DNA from: Phascolarctos cinereus
Lineage: Eukaryota > Chordata > Mammalia > Diprotodontia > Phascolarctidae
Reading direction: 5' to 3'
Length of the DNA: 64,000 nt
Assembly (NCBI RefSeq): GCF_002099425.1
Contig: NW_018343953.1
Location: 6,909,501-6,973,500 of the forward strand
Below, one piece after another: positions 21,815-32,205 of this stretch. Within the stretch, counting starts at the first letter, position 1; every line of letters starts with the position of its first letter. Below the pieces are notes generated by a model. It worked only from the letters and a program-made list of their open reading frames with translations. It was not told the origin of the DNA and searched no databases. The position numbers and the translations under genes are program-made.

Positions 21815-21925
21815 GTTAGAATGTGGACTTGTTGAGAGCGGGGAGGGAATGTCTTGATTTTCTGTTTTCATCTAGTTGTATGTATAAAGCTCGGCATTTA
21901 GAAAAGCTGAATACATGCTTTTTCA
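21815..21925 (+). mobile_element. L2 3' end
   Basis: 'gttagaatgtggacttgttg', 'ataaagctcggcatttag', 'gctgaatacatgctttt'. Confidence 0.65.
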
Positions 21926-22714
21926 TGCGAGTATTAGCTTTCTCATGTTTCCTCTATCTGATTCCTCTAGCATAGCTTCATTTCTAATTATAATTCCCTA
22001 CTCTTTATGAGTTTTCATAGTACTGCTTCTAACCCTGCCTGTGTGTTTGCTTAACACAGATGGGAGAAATGAGCAGGAAGCAACTGAGATAGAGAAAGGG
22101 ATCGATCGCATTCTGTATTTAATATCAGCTCAGAGAAATAACACCTTTTTTTCCTGGGGTTCTGAGGGCAAAGGCTAGCCTATTTTGAGCTCCACAAATC
22201 ACTGGAATTAGCTGGGATGACTGGAAACCCCTGGAATCACCCAGATTTCTCCATCTTTCCTCCCCTCTCAACTCTTACTCATCACAACAAACTTGAAGCA
22301 AACCTATTTTCAGCTAATGCTAATTAGGGCCTAACTGCTGAAATCTCGGTAGACTTTCACTTCTCAGTCAGGTTTTAGCTTCCTCAGTCTAACGTTATCA
22401 CTGCAACCAGATGTTTGCTTTTTCAAGTATGTGTATCACACTTCCTCCATGCCCAGTCTTTTCTCAAAAGTTAACTGTTTCACAGAAGCCCTTACCCTAC
22501 ATTGCCTGAATGTATGGTTTGACTTTGTGTGCCTGAGCAATAGGATGTGAGCTTGGGGGAGAATTCTAATTCCAGCCAGTGCCCTGACTCATCTTTCTGA
22601 AGGGTGAGTCACTTTGCTTCAGTTATAACTTCTGTTAATGATGGACTTTGCTAGTGGTGAAGGCCAGAGCCCTGAACAGCAACCTAACATCTAACATCAG
22701 CTGTCAGATGGAGA
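21926..22714. other. Unassigned sequence
   Basis: No family recognised until L2 begins downstream. Confidence 0.45.
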
Positions 22715-23005
22715 AGGCTCACTGGTTTGCTCTAGCCTGGAACACTCTCCCTTCTCACCTTTTCTTCTTAGCTTCCCTGGCTTCCTTCAAGAAGGAAATC
22801 CTACCTTCTGCAGAGGGGATTTCCCAGTCATCCTTATTGTTAGTGCCTTCTGTCTCAAATTACCTTCCATCTACTCTGTACAGATCTTGTATGCATCCAA
22901 TTATGTTGTCTCCTCCTTTAGAATATGGGCTCACTGAAATTAGGGACTGGTTTTTGCCTTTCTTTGTAGCCTCACTGCCTAACACAGTACCTGGCTATGT
23001 CCTAT
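22715..23005 (+). mobile_element. L2 3' region
   Basis: 'agcctggaacactctccctt', 'cttccctggcttccttcaag', 'tagaatatgggctcactgaa', 'cctaacacagtacctggc'. An open frame over it is L2-derived. Confidence 0.82.
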
Positions 23006-23070
23006 AGTTACCATGGACCAGGCTAAGGACCAAAGGTAGTATTCCAAAGAGATACATTAAAAAGGAGAAG

Positions 23071-23207
23071 ATGGGGCACTGGATAAGAATACCAGCCCTG
23101 GATTCAAGAGGACCTGAGTTCAAATCCAGCCTCAGACACATAACACTTACTAGCTGTGTGACCCTGGGCAAGTCACTTGACCCCATTGCCTAGCCAAAGG
23201 GGGGAAA
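23071..23207 (+). mobile_element. WSINE-type SINE with target duplication
   Basis: 'gacctgagttcaaatccagc', 'ctagctgtgtgaccctgggc' and an A-tail. Target duplications 'aaaaaggagaag' at 23059-23070 and 23208-23219; the A-rich right copy makes its exact edge uncertain. Confidence 0.88.
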
Positions 23208-23219
23208 AAAAAGGAGAAG

Positions 23220-23644
23220 GCTTGGGACCTTCCATGGCCTAAGACTATACATTAATACCTTCTTTGGACATTAGGCCTGATATTCCACCCAGAAAGAATT
23301 ATTCACAATTGCAAAGAACCTCCAAAAAGGGGAACCTAACAACAAAACCATTCCCAACAAATCAGTCTTGGTGTATATATAAACAATTAAATAAAGAGGA
23401 GAAGAGAAACTAGCCAAATAGCAATTGACGTACTGAGGCAAAAGGCAGTTTCAAAATATATACTGTTTTTTTCCTTTTTTTCCCCATTGATCTTTCCTTT
23501 CAAAGAAGAAATTCTGGTGGCAATATCTCCTACTTCTTCACTCTCTAGATTTTCGTCCTTAGATGGAATCAATTTCTTACTGCCATTTGCCCTCAGATTT
23601 TTAAAACCATCTGAGATAGGACCAAAAATATTATGAAGTGACCA
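23220..23644. other. Unassigned sequence
   Basis: No recognised family or frame. Confidence 0.45.
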
Positions 23645-23870
23645 AGCTTGATTGCTAGAGGGTCATCGCTAGAATCAGAGAGATCAGGATCCAGTCCCGC
23701 CTCCTACACATACTGGTTGTATAACATTGGTCAAACCATGTTATTTTCACAGTGCCCTACGCAACTAAGACTATAAATTACAGATAAGCTTGCTTATCTG
23801 TATCAGTGGAAGGAATTTCCATACTGGAAGTTCCCTACATTGATAAAAATCACATATCTGAACTCCCTCC
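23645..23870 (+). mobile_element. tRNA-SINE with 'gaagttccctac' tail
   Basis: Diverged SINE body followed by 'actataaattacagataag', 'gtggaaggaatttccatact' and 'ggaagttccctacattgata'. The same tail forms the inverted arms at 8223-8810 and occurs at 39760, 43362 (reverse) and 47570. Confidence 0.75.
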
Positions 23871-25309
23871 CCTTAAAAAAAACAAATAAAAAGAAAAATC
23901 AATCAGATAGCAATCCCTTGACCACAGCAGCAGTGACTACATTATTTCATTTTCATTATCCATAATAATCATAGTTTTCCTAATTACCTATCTAAAAAAG
24001 CTAAAAAACAAAAACAAAACCTCAGAGTAAACCATTCAAATGAATTCATGATGATAAACACAATTAATGTTAGGCACATAACTGAAAATGAAAAACAAAA
24101 CAACTTAGGTCTTTACCTTGGCAATGCTTTAGAGCATAGTTCTTTAAATCCCGATGGTCACCCTTTTGGAGGAAGCCCTTACAGCAGAAATAATCCTTGG
24201 TGGATATAGTTAAATCCTAAAGAAACCGCATGTCCATGAAACAATGAGTCTCATCTCAGGCAGCCTTTTGGTTGCCTGGCTCACTGACAGACTCTGTGGT
24301 CAGAGCTCTACCCAGCTATACCCAAGGAGCAAATTCAGGGCTGTAGTGGCCCAGGGACTCTTCCAGTTGAACTATTATGCTGAACCTTCCAGGCACAAAA
24401 AGTGGTTTCAGAAGTCACGTGGCTTGCACAACTAAAAGTACTTCTTAGTTTCACAGGAGGTTTAATGAACTAAAAATCCAACTAGCCCCTCTTCTCTTGA
24501 GAATGAGGTAGAAATGCCAGGTACTGTCATATTTTTTGCCCCAAACCAGTTTGTGTCAAGACAGCAAAAAATCCTCATGGGGCTTCAGCCTAGTGAGGTG
24601 GGAATTTCCTGAGCCTTTAATGGGATCACCTAGGACTAATCTCATCTCAGTTATTGGGGAACCTCAGTCCAGAATTATTGAGATTGATTCTATAGCTTGT
24701 TTTGATGTGCTCTGCTTAATTCTGTGGCAAAACTCTATGTAAAGGTCACCCAGATCAGAGAATGGTCAGTCTTTTTGACCCAACTAGTGAGGATGGCTGA
24801 AAAAGTCCTTTTACAGAGAGATATTTACTTTGAAGATATGGCAAGAGCAAAAGTGCAAACATTTCTCCCCTACCCCAACACTTCAGGGGCACAATCTGCT
24901 TTATGACACTTTGGTCTCTAGAGAGAGGAGGTTAAACAACAGTTTCTACCTAACATCGGTCCAATCCAATGCAACTTGCTGCCTAATGAACTTTTTCTCA
25001 GCTGCTGTTGAGATGGCTCTTGAAGGTTGCTTCTTGTTCCTTAGTGTTGGACAGGTTACAAAACCCAGCATGAGCTCCGCTCCCAAACCTTGGATACATT
25101 TAGGATCTCAACATCCTTGTAGTGAGGAAATTCTTTCTTACGCTTTAGGCATTATAGATTAAACTCATTTTGTCTAATTCAGTTCAGTTTAAATGAGCTC
25201 AATTCCATTCCATTTAAGGAGTTCACAATTCAACAGAGGAGATAACAAATTTTATTGTATCTTGTATTTTCATTAATATTAGTAACAGCATAGGTCCTTC
25301 TAGGACCTA
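23871..25309. other. Unassigned 1.4 kb
   Basis: A-rich start, then no recognised repeat. Several 60-110 codon sense frames at 24244-25162 overlap one another in different phases and show no domain. Confidence 0.5.
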
Positions 25310-25618
25310 TTTTTGGATTTCCCCTTATACTTCTTTGATTTCCTTCAAAGCTCAGCTCAAGCATCACCTCCTACAGAAATGTTTGCTCATACTCCTTACT
25401 CTAAGCTACTAATGCCTCCCGTCCTCAGACTTGCTTTTATTCATTTTTATATAATCTACGCATACTTGTATAAAGACATGTTCTCTCCCTCATTAGAATA
25501 CAAGCTTCTTGAAGGCAGGTGCTATTTCATTTTTGTCTGTGTAGCCTCACTGCCTAGCACAGTGCCTGCCACGTAGTATGCACTTAATAAACACTTGCTG
25601 ATTGATTGATTGATATGC
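25310..25618 (+). mobile_element. L2 3' region with intact terminus
   Basis: 'aaagctcagctcaagcatca', 'acaagcttcttgaaggcagg', 'cctagcacagtgcctgccac', 'cttaataaacacttgctgat' and a (TGAT)n end. Confidence 0.9.
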
Positions 25619-25669
25619 AGGAAAGGCTCTATATATAACAAATTATTATGTTAGAAAGGAAGAGACAGG

Positions 25670-25931
25670 AGTAAGCATTTATACAATATCCATTATGTGT
25701 CAGGTACTTTGTTGAGCTCTTTACAAATATTATTCCATTTGATCTTCACACCAACCCTGCAAGGTAGGTGCTATTATTATCCCCATTTTATAGTAGAGGA
25801 AACTGAAGGGAAAAAAAAGACTAAGTGACTTATCCAGGGCCACACAACTACTAAGTGCCTGAGGCCAGATTTGAATTTAGGTCTTCCTGGCTCTAGGTCC
25901 AGCATTCAATCTACTGTGCCACCTAGCAGCT
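25670..25931 (-). mobile_element. MIR/CORE-SINE, full length
   Basis: Antisense tail 'tcaggtactttgttgagctc', core 'gatcttcacaccaaccctgc', head 'ctactgtgccacctagcagc'. Confidence 0.9.
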
Positions 25932-26240
25932 TCTGAATACTGATGCAGTATGGCATCCGGCTTTATGTGCAATGTACATGAGGAAGACTGCAGCAACAAA
26001 GATACACAGGATCGTCAAGGTGGAAGGAAACTCAGGGCCCAAGGAGAAAATCTACAACACCCCTGGCACATTCAACCCCTCTGGCAAAGGGAACCATTTC
26101 TGCTGCAAGCACCCATTTCACTTTGGGACAACTCTGATTATCAGGAAACCCAAATTGAGGAACCAAGAGAGATCTTTATAAATAAGATTTTTCAAATTTG
26201 TGGAATCTACCTTCAAAAAATGAAATAACTCCCCTCCTAG
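25932..26240 (+). other. Unassigned open-frame segment
   Basis: Two overlapping sense frames cover 25950-26228: 92 codons (starting MASGFMCNVHEED) and 69 codons (with KIYNTPGTFNPSGKGNHFCC). The local composition looks more gene-like than its surroundings, and it directly follows a SINE. I recognise no protein. It could be a degraded retrocopy or chance. No upstream exon or poly-A signature is clear. Confidence 0.3.
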
Positions 26241-26507
26241 TCACCACATCTCACTTCCCATTATGTCAGAAAATGTCTCTTAGGGTGGGAGTGGGGGATC
26301 CCCAGTGGGAAACTGGGGATTTTCCTAGGAGATAATGGAAGGTGGAACTAGGCCCAACTCCTTTATTTGTACGACCTCCTCCCTTTCTGTGCTCCTATCC
26401 TCTTGGCACCCACCACATCTCCATTGTTGCTCTATCTAGTGATGTATAACTACCCCTACAACCAAATGACCCACCAACAATTCTCTCTACCACCTGCAAT
26501 TAGAATC
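26241..26507. other. Unassigned, with a small hairpin
   Basis: 'atccccagt' and 'actggggat' around 26297-26320 form a 9-bp stem with a 5-nt loop. No other signal. Confidence 0.5.
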
Positions 26508-26615
26508 ACTCATTTTTAGACATGGAAGGGACCCTAGAGATCTAGCTTAACCCCCTCTTTTTATAGATGAGGAAACTGAGAAACAGGGAAGTTAAGTGAT
26601 TGATAAATCACTCAT
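26508..26615 (-). mobile_element. MIR SINE fragment
   Basis: Antisense 'catggaagggaccctagaga', 'gatgaggaaactgagaaaca'. Confidence 0.75.
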
Positions 26616-26617
26616 AA

Positions 26618-27085
26618 GAATAAGCTCCTTGAGGGCAGGACTGTCTTTGTTTTGGTTTGTACAATTATCCCTTCCACATCCTAGGGGTTCAGAGCATGGT
26701 ACCCCCACAATCTGTAAAATTTTTTTAGCCCTCCCTTCATACCAGAGATAAAGTCTGAATTTTTTTTTCTTTTTCTTTCATGGGGTCTTTACACTACCTT
26801 ATCATAAGATTTGGGTTAAGTATTTGGTCATAGGCTATATTACACAATACTATATATGTATTTTATGTATTTCTGAGTTTCTAAACTTGCCCTGTGTTGT
26901 CTGCTGGCCTTCACATGTCATCTGGCTTCTGTAAAATTCTCATTTAATTTTTTATGCTGACCTGTGATATATCAAAACCATGATGGGGAAAATCTTGATG
27001 TGGAAGGGATAACTGTATTTGTGTCTATTTGTGTCCTCATCACTTAACATGGTGCCTAATACATAGTGGGCATTCAATAAATGCT
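26618..27085 (+). mobile_element. L2 3' end split by a DNA transposon
   Basis: 'aataagctccttgagggcag' on the left and 'aacatggtgcctaatacata' plus 'cattcaataaatgct' on the right make one L2 terminus once 26665-27012 is removed. Confidence 0.8.
26665..27012. mobile_element. Pogo/Tigger-like non-autonomous DNA transposon
   Basis: The ends are perfect 16-bp inverted repeats, 'ttatcccttccacatc' at 26665-26680 and its complement at 26997-27012, with TA at the outer edges as expected for Tc1/mariner-superfamily targets. The subterminal 'ggtacccccacaatctgtaa' recalls Tigger elements. At about 348 bp there is no transposase frame. It sits inside an L2. Confidence 0.85.
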
Positions 27086-28039
27086 TTCCTTCAAAGGAAA
27101 CAAAGGTTCCTTCCTTCACAGAAGTGGAGACTAGAGCAAATTAAAAGATAGCCTCATGTAAAGAAAGAACTTAATATGGATCTGAACGTAGCAACTTGAA
27201 TTCTAACATCCCATTTGGACTGGGATCATGGCTCCAAAAGCTGTGAAGCTTCAGTGTTCATTCAGACTTGAGAGATTAATACTTTTTTGCCGGCTGGGAT
27301 TGAAAGAGAAGCTGGTTTAGAGAGAAAGCCTTTATACTCTAAGCTTGGACACCAGGACCATGAGTTTCAAGTAACTATGCTCCTTTCTCACTATGTTAAA
27401 GACACAGAAGATTTATGTAGGGTGTTGGCTAGTGCTCTCCTGAAAGCATAGTAGATGATAGCCATTGGTTCATGTTCCTTTGCTATTCAGCTTAATAAAA
27501 TGCCTTTTGTTTTTGAATTCATGTGTTGTTTGGCATGGTGTGGCACAGAGATGTCTTGTTGGGGGCTCAAGGCCTGGTTTTAAATAGATGACGTCCAAAA
27601 GGAACTCTGAAGATGGATGCAGTAGCTAAGAAAGATTCTAAAGATAAGAAAATGTAAAATGATTGGTTCCATTGGGCCTGCATCCCAGAAAAATAGAGCA
27701 CAAACATCGTGACATATCATAATTAACTGCTGGACCCAGGAGTTTAAGTCTTGTTGATGTAATCCAATTGCTTGAATTTTTTATTTGGAAAACTGTCCAT
27801 TTTAAACAAAATTTTCCATGTGGGTAATTAGGATCCTGAAAATTCACAAAAGGAAAAGCTATCTCAAATATTTCATTCAAGAAGAATTTTATAGCTGTAG
27901 TTCATATACCACAAATTCTGAATTGGGGAAGGGGTATATCTCATCTTCCCCCCAGATCTGTGGTGTCAACAACAACTCCCAATGAGAAAAATTCTTCGAT
28001 GCAAATAGACAACTTACAGTATCAAAGAACAGCTGAGAA
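27086..28039. other. Unassigned sequence
   Basis: No family recognised. 'cttaataaaatgcctttt' near 27490 contains AATAAA, but no transcript feature supports a gene end. Confidence 0.45.
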
Positions 28040-28235
28040 CTATTGTGAGGTTAAGTGACTAGAGCAGGGGTGGGAAACCTGTGAACTCGAGGCCACGTGT
28101 GGCCCTGTGGTTGGATTCCATAAAAGGGCCACATCTGAGGGCCTAGAGGGCCACACGTGGCCTCAAGGCCACAGGTTCCCCACCGCTGGACTAGAGGCCA
28201 CAGACAGTATGCACCAGAGGCAATACTTGAACTGT
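28040..28235 (-). mobile_element. MIR SINE split by a hAT miniature element
   Basis: 'gaggttaagtgactagag' on the left and 'agaggcaatacttgaact' on the right are adjacent parts of an antisense MIR. Confidence 0.75.
28065..28188. mobile_element. hAT miniature transposon with 8-bp target duplication
   Basis: 124 bp starting 'caggggtgggaaacctgtg' and ending with the complement of 'cagcggtggggaacctgtg'. Perfect 8-bp target duplications 'gactagag' lie at 28057-28064 and 28189-28196. The arms continue through 'gaggccacgtgtggcc', so most of it can fold back. Related sequences are, from memory, common in marsupials. Confidence 0.93.
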
Positions 28236-28379
28236 TTTTATACATTATTACTAATACGAAACAGGCAAACTCAGATGATAAATTTTCTTTCCTCTTCATT
28301 CCTGTCCCTCTCTTCTTACTTAGTCTTCTCTCTTCCCTTCTCATTCTGACCTCCTTCTCCAATAGAACCTCTGTTTTCA
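28236..28379. other. Pyrimidine-rich unassigned spacer
   Basis: T/C-rich. Open frames here are compositional. Confidence 0.5.
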
Positions 28380-28700
28380 TTAAGTCTGTCAGTAAGCGTT
28401 GTATTGAATGCATACCATGAACTAGGCACTATTAAGTGCCTAGTTAAGTGAATGCAAAGAAAGGCAAATACAGTCCCTGACCTCAAGGAGCTTGCATTCT
28501 AAAAGGGGAGAGAACTTGCATCAGTATATTCATACAAGTTATATACAGAGTATTGGAAGGTAATTTGAGAGGGGTAGGTGCTAATAGCTGAAGGGACAAG
28601 GAAAGGTACGCTGAAGGAATGGGGCTGGAGATAAGTCTTAGAGAAAGCCAGAGAAGCTAAAAGATGGAGATGAGAGAGTAGGAAATTCTGGGCTTAAAGT
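28380..28700 (-). mobile_element. L2 3' region
   Basis: Antisense 'ctaggcactattaagtgcct', 'cagtccctgacctcaaggag', 'cttgcattctaaaagggga', then the upstream UTR. Confidence 0.82.
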
Positions 28701-29399
28701 ACAGATACTTTTAGAGGACAAATACTTGTGTGATATGAAAAAAATTAAACCCAAACAGTAACAACTCAGTTTACTAGTTTTTCCTTTTCTATAAAGACAT
28801 TTCTTTGGACAGTGCTTGATATGCAGTTTAAAACTCTGCCATGTGCATAGGATGCAGATTGAGGTTTTGGCAATTTACACATAAAACAACTGCTCAGAGA
28901 TATAAACTCCTTATGATGGGGAACAGCAAGGATGGAGCACACCAACATTACAACATTGCTTCTAGAAAAAGGTCATCTTGGCCTTTTTTGTTGCTGGAAT
29001 TTAAAAGAAAGAAAGAAATATCTTGGTGAATTTACAGAACAAAACAGAATCACAAAATTTAATAACAGAGACCAGAGTTAAATATCTGTTGTTTAACTGG
29101 CTTAGAGCCATTGCATTCCAACATTAAAAATGTGTTTGCTCACAATTAATGGCAATTGGGGCATGGGTGAGAGAATTGTAACTGTTCTAGTTGAACTTGC
29201 AGGGAAATTCTCTCTTTATCCTTTAATTGCTGCTACAATTCACTTTTCAATCTGGCTGAAACTATATTGGTTTTCTTATTGTGTCTAATTCATGCTTGAA
29301 CAGTTTTCTTAACCTCACTAGAAAGCTTCATCTTCTCCTGACCATTAATCATCAGCTGTTCCTGATGTCAATGATTGGAGCTATATTCCGCTTTTTTCC
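28701..29399. other. Unassigned sequence
   Basis: No family, gene or motif recognised. Confidence 0.45.
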
Positions 29400-29700
29400 C
29401 CTCAATCAATCAATCAATTAATCAATCAAAGTAAGCAACCAAAAAGCATTTAAGTGCCTTTTATGTGCCAGGGACAGTGCTAGGTGCTTTCCCTCCCTTG
29501 CTTTTCAGCTCTCTTTTATATGTTATCTTCCCCCATTAGAATGTAAGCTCTATGAGGTCAGGGACTACCTTTTTGCTTGTATATGTATCTCCAGCAGTTA
29601 GCACTGTGCCTGGAATATAGAAAATTCTTAATGAATACTTGATGACTGACAAAAGTGAGACAATCTCTGCCCTCAAGGAGTTTATAGTCTACATAGAAAA
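29400..29700. mobile_element. L2 (-) interrupted by L2 (+)
   Basis: 29400-29490 is an antisense L2 terminus with a (CAAT)n end. 29491-29652 is a sense L2 terminus ('attagaatgtaagctctatg'). 29653-29700 resumes the antisense copy ('tctctgccctcaaggagttt'). The left junction recurs near 30862-30990. Confidence 0.75.
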
Positions 29701-29824
29701 GAAAATGTTTGTTTTTGATAATTATAGAACATATACTCAAAAAAAAAATACACAGTTATGGGGGTGGGGACACCAACTAGATGAGGAACCCAGTGAGTGC
29801 GTGGTGGATGCTGAATAGAAACCA

Positions 29825-29915
29825 GAACATAGGAACTGGAAGCACTTAGAGATGACCTTGTCCAGTCCACTCATTTTGCAGGGGAAGAACCCAAGATCAC
29901 ATAGGCAATAACTTT
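29825..29915 (-). mobile_element. MIR fragment
   Basis: Antisense 'gatgaccttgtccagtccac', 'tcattttgcaggggaagaac'. Confidence 0.65.
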
Positions 29916-30579
29916 CCATAACTGCTCATTGATTGACTTCCTATAGCAAGGAAATCAAAAGGTGATCCAACTTCATGGACATTTACTTGGTCCCAGGGTT
30001 GGACTGTGTCAGCTGGGGAGAGTCCCAAAGTGGACACATGGTTCAGGTCTGTCAGTCTTTGGGCTGTTTAGAAAAACAGCTTCAATTCCCTGCTCACTAC
30101 CAAGTGATGGGGTTTATCATACTAGCCATTCAGAAAGGAACAAAGAAACTAACTTTCTTCTGGGGTTCCAGATGTCTGGGCAGAAGTGAAAGTGAGTTTC
30201 AGTCATCATTCCCCTTAATCCATCACATGATATAGGAGACAGACCATCATTTCTAAGTCGAAGTGAGGGCATGAGAAGTGGGGGTGAGGAGGCAAAGAGG
30301 AGAGGAGAAGGAACATAGTCTTTTGAGAGGTGGGTGGTAGGGTGTGCCTGGGCAATTAGTCTTGTTGAACTCTAGTTGAATCAATCACTTCAACAAATCT
30401 TTTCAGAGGTGAGCTGGCTGAATAGAGCTCTGAATCTGCTCAATTCTCTGTGGTCCCAAAGCATTTACCCATCTGTTGGGAAGCATCTCATTGAAAGTCA
30501 AGGTTTTCCTTTCAATGTCCCTACATAAATTTTTTATCTCCTTAAGCCCCTTGGCCAATTCAATTTTTTGTTTCTTTTT
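29916..30579. other. Unassigned sequence upstream of the 7SL copy
   Basis: A minus-strand frame (30403-30660) runs out of the 7SL copy into this DNA. It has no start or domain evidence. The T-rich patch at 30556-30580 is probably the A-rich tail of the 7SL copy. Confidence 0.45.
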
Positions 30580-30858
30580 GGATACTGTGTCCTCCTGTCT
30601 CACCCAGGCTGGAAGTATAGTGGTCTCACTTACTGGCTCAGCCTCACCACTGATCAGCACTAGAGCTTTGATCTGCTTTGCCCCTCCTTAAGTAGCCTGG
30701 TGCAATTCCCCCCCCAACTCTTGGGGGCTTCTCATATTGGTGGGGGACTACATTGGTGGTGAACACCTAATCAGTTTAGCCCGCTGCAACTCAGAACTCC
30801 TGAGCTTAAGTAATCCATCAGCTTCAGCCTCCCTAGTAACAGGGAACAGGGATTACAG
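30580..30858 (-). pseudogene. RN7SL: 7SL (signal recognition particle RNA) pseudogene
   Basis: Read on the minus strand this follows 7SL RNA from near its 5' end to its 3' end. Plus-strand landmarks are 'cacccaggctgg' (30601), 'actgatcagcac' (30649), 'cccctccttaagtagcctgg' (about 30682), 'cagaactcctgagcttaag' (30792) and 'cagcctccctagtaac' (about 30826). Compared with the functional RNA, about 15 nt are missing at the 5' end and about 20 nt before the 'cccctcctta' block, with many substitutions. An A-rich tract follows the 3' end on the minus strand, as in a retrotransposed copy. A functional gene is unlikely because conserved loop sequence is damaged. Confidence 0.88.
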
Positions 30859-30861
30859 TTT

Positions 30862-30990
30862 CCTTCAATCAATCAGTTAATCAACCAGCACTCATTTATT
30901 TAGGTGTCTTCTATGTGACAGGGACTGTGCTGGGATACTTCCACTCCCCCCACTCCAACCTCCTTGCTTTTCAGCTCTCTTATATGTATT
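30862..30990 (-). mobile_element. L2 terminus joined to an L2-like block
   Basis: 'caatcaatcagttaatcaac', 'gtgacagggactgtgctggg', then 'ccttgcttttcagctctctt'. Same junction as at 29400-29535. Confidence 0.7.
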
Positions 30991-31004
30991 ATATGGCCAG
31001 GCCT

Positions 31005-31420
31005 GGCCAATTCAATTCAATTTAAGAAATATTTATTAAATGTCTATTGTATGTCAGGCTCTGGGCATAGGCTGAGAGCGGGGATTGTGGGGGAATGCAA
31101 AGATGGAGATCACACAGCTTCCACCTTCTAGGATGTCAAATAAGACTAGAACACAAATTACTCTAACACTAATGAGTGTGCTAAGTTCCACAAAAGAGAT
31201 GCAAGCAGTGACATGAGGAAGGAAGGTGGTACATATGTATCAAGTTGGGCTAATCAAGGAAGACTTCATGAAAGGGATGCCATTTGACATGGGCCCTGAA
31301 GCAAGGGTAATATTTGGAGGGGGAACACAATATAGAGGGAGACATAGGAAATGATGTGAGCACACTGTAGGGCATGTTCAGGGGCCAATGAGTAATAGTA
31401 GAGTCCTTAAGTAGATTAGG
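31005..31420 (-). mobile_element. L2 3' UTR
   Basis: Antisense 'aaatatttattaaatgtcta', then 'gaagacttcatgaaagggat' and 'gggccctgaagcaagggta' from the upstream L2 UTR. Confidence 0.75.
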
Positions 31421-31424
31421 AAGA

Positions 31425-31600
31425 CATAGATCATAGAATGCCACATCTGGAAGGCTCTTCTGAGGTCATTTTGTCCAACCCCCTCATTTGACAGGGAAGG
31501 AGACAGAGAGGATAGATAACTTGCCAATGGTCACAAAGCTAGCTAGTGGCTGAGCTGGGATTAGGTCTTCTGATTTCCAGGTCAGTTCTGGAAATGCATT
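31425..31600 (-). mobile_element. MIR SINE
   Basis: Antisense 'tctgaggtcattttgtccaa', 'ccaatggtcacaaagctagc', 'gattaggtcttctgatttcc'. Confidence 0.8.
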
Positions 31601-31759
31601 TGTAAGTTGCTATTGTTTTTTTTAAATAGGAAAATGTCTTTTAGTTCCAACAATATAAATGGCCAGGTTTTCAAGCTAGTCCACAAGAGCCTATGAAATA
31701 CTACATGTTTTTAAATGAAGAATAGTAGATCACAATAGTGTGGAAATAGTAGCAAAAAT

Positions 31760-31925
31760 TAAAACAATTAACCAATCCACTAGCACCTACTACATGTAAG
31801 TTTCTATTCCAGGCATTGGAGATACAAAGAAAAAAATTAAACAGTCCCTGCCCTCAAGAAGCTTACCTTCTAGCAGGAGGAGACACCAAGTGCATGGATA
31901 CAAAAATAGGAAAACAGTAATATTG
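31760..31925 (-). mobile_element. L2 3' end
   Basis: Antisense 'caggcattggagatacaaag', 'cagtccctgccctcaagaag'. Confidence 0.78.
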
Positions 31926-32031
31926 AATAAGAAATAATTTGCTTATTTACTTCCTTTGAATGCTGGTAGTTGAGGAAAATTAAGTTTAATTGGACAAGGA
32001 TAGATATGTAGGTGAGATATGAGATTCTCAG

Positions 32032-32188
32032 TTAATGGCCTTTTTTCTTTTTTTAGGCAATTGGGGTTAAGTGACTTGCCCAGGGTCACACAGCTAGTAA
32101 GTGTGTCAAGTGTTTGGTCTGAGGTTGAACTCAGGTCCTCTTCACTTCAGGGCCAGTGCTCTATCCACTGCGCCACCTAGCTGCCCCA
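32032..32188 (-). mobile_element. WSINE-type SINE with target duplication
   Basis: Nearly intact antisense copy ('gtgacttgcccagggtcaca', 'ccactgcgccacctagctgc'). Target duplications 'agatatgagattctcag' (32015-32031) and 'agatgtgagattctcag' (32189-32205) differ at one base. Confidence 0.9.
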
Positions 32189-32205
32189 AGATGTGAGATT
32201 CTCAG

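Noticed and set aside
27086-27560. AATAAA-bearing region as a gene 3' end or an LTR
   Set aside because: No second copy, no paired end repeat, no target duplication and no coding frame nearby; I also found no convincing endogenous retrovirus anywhere in the window.
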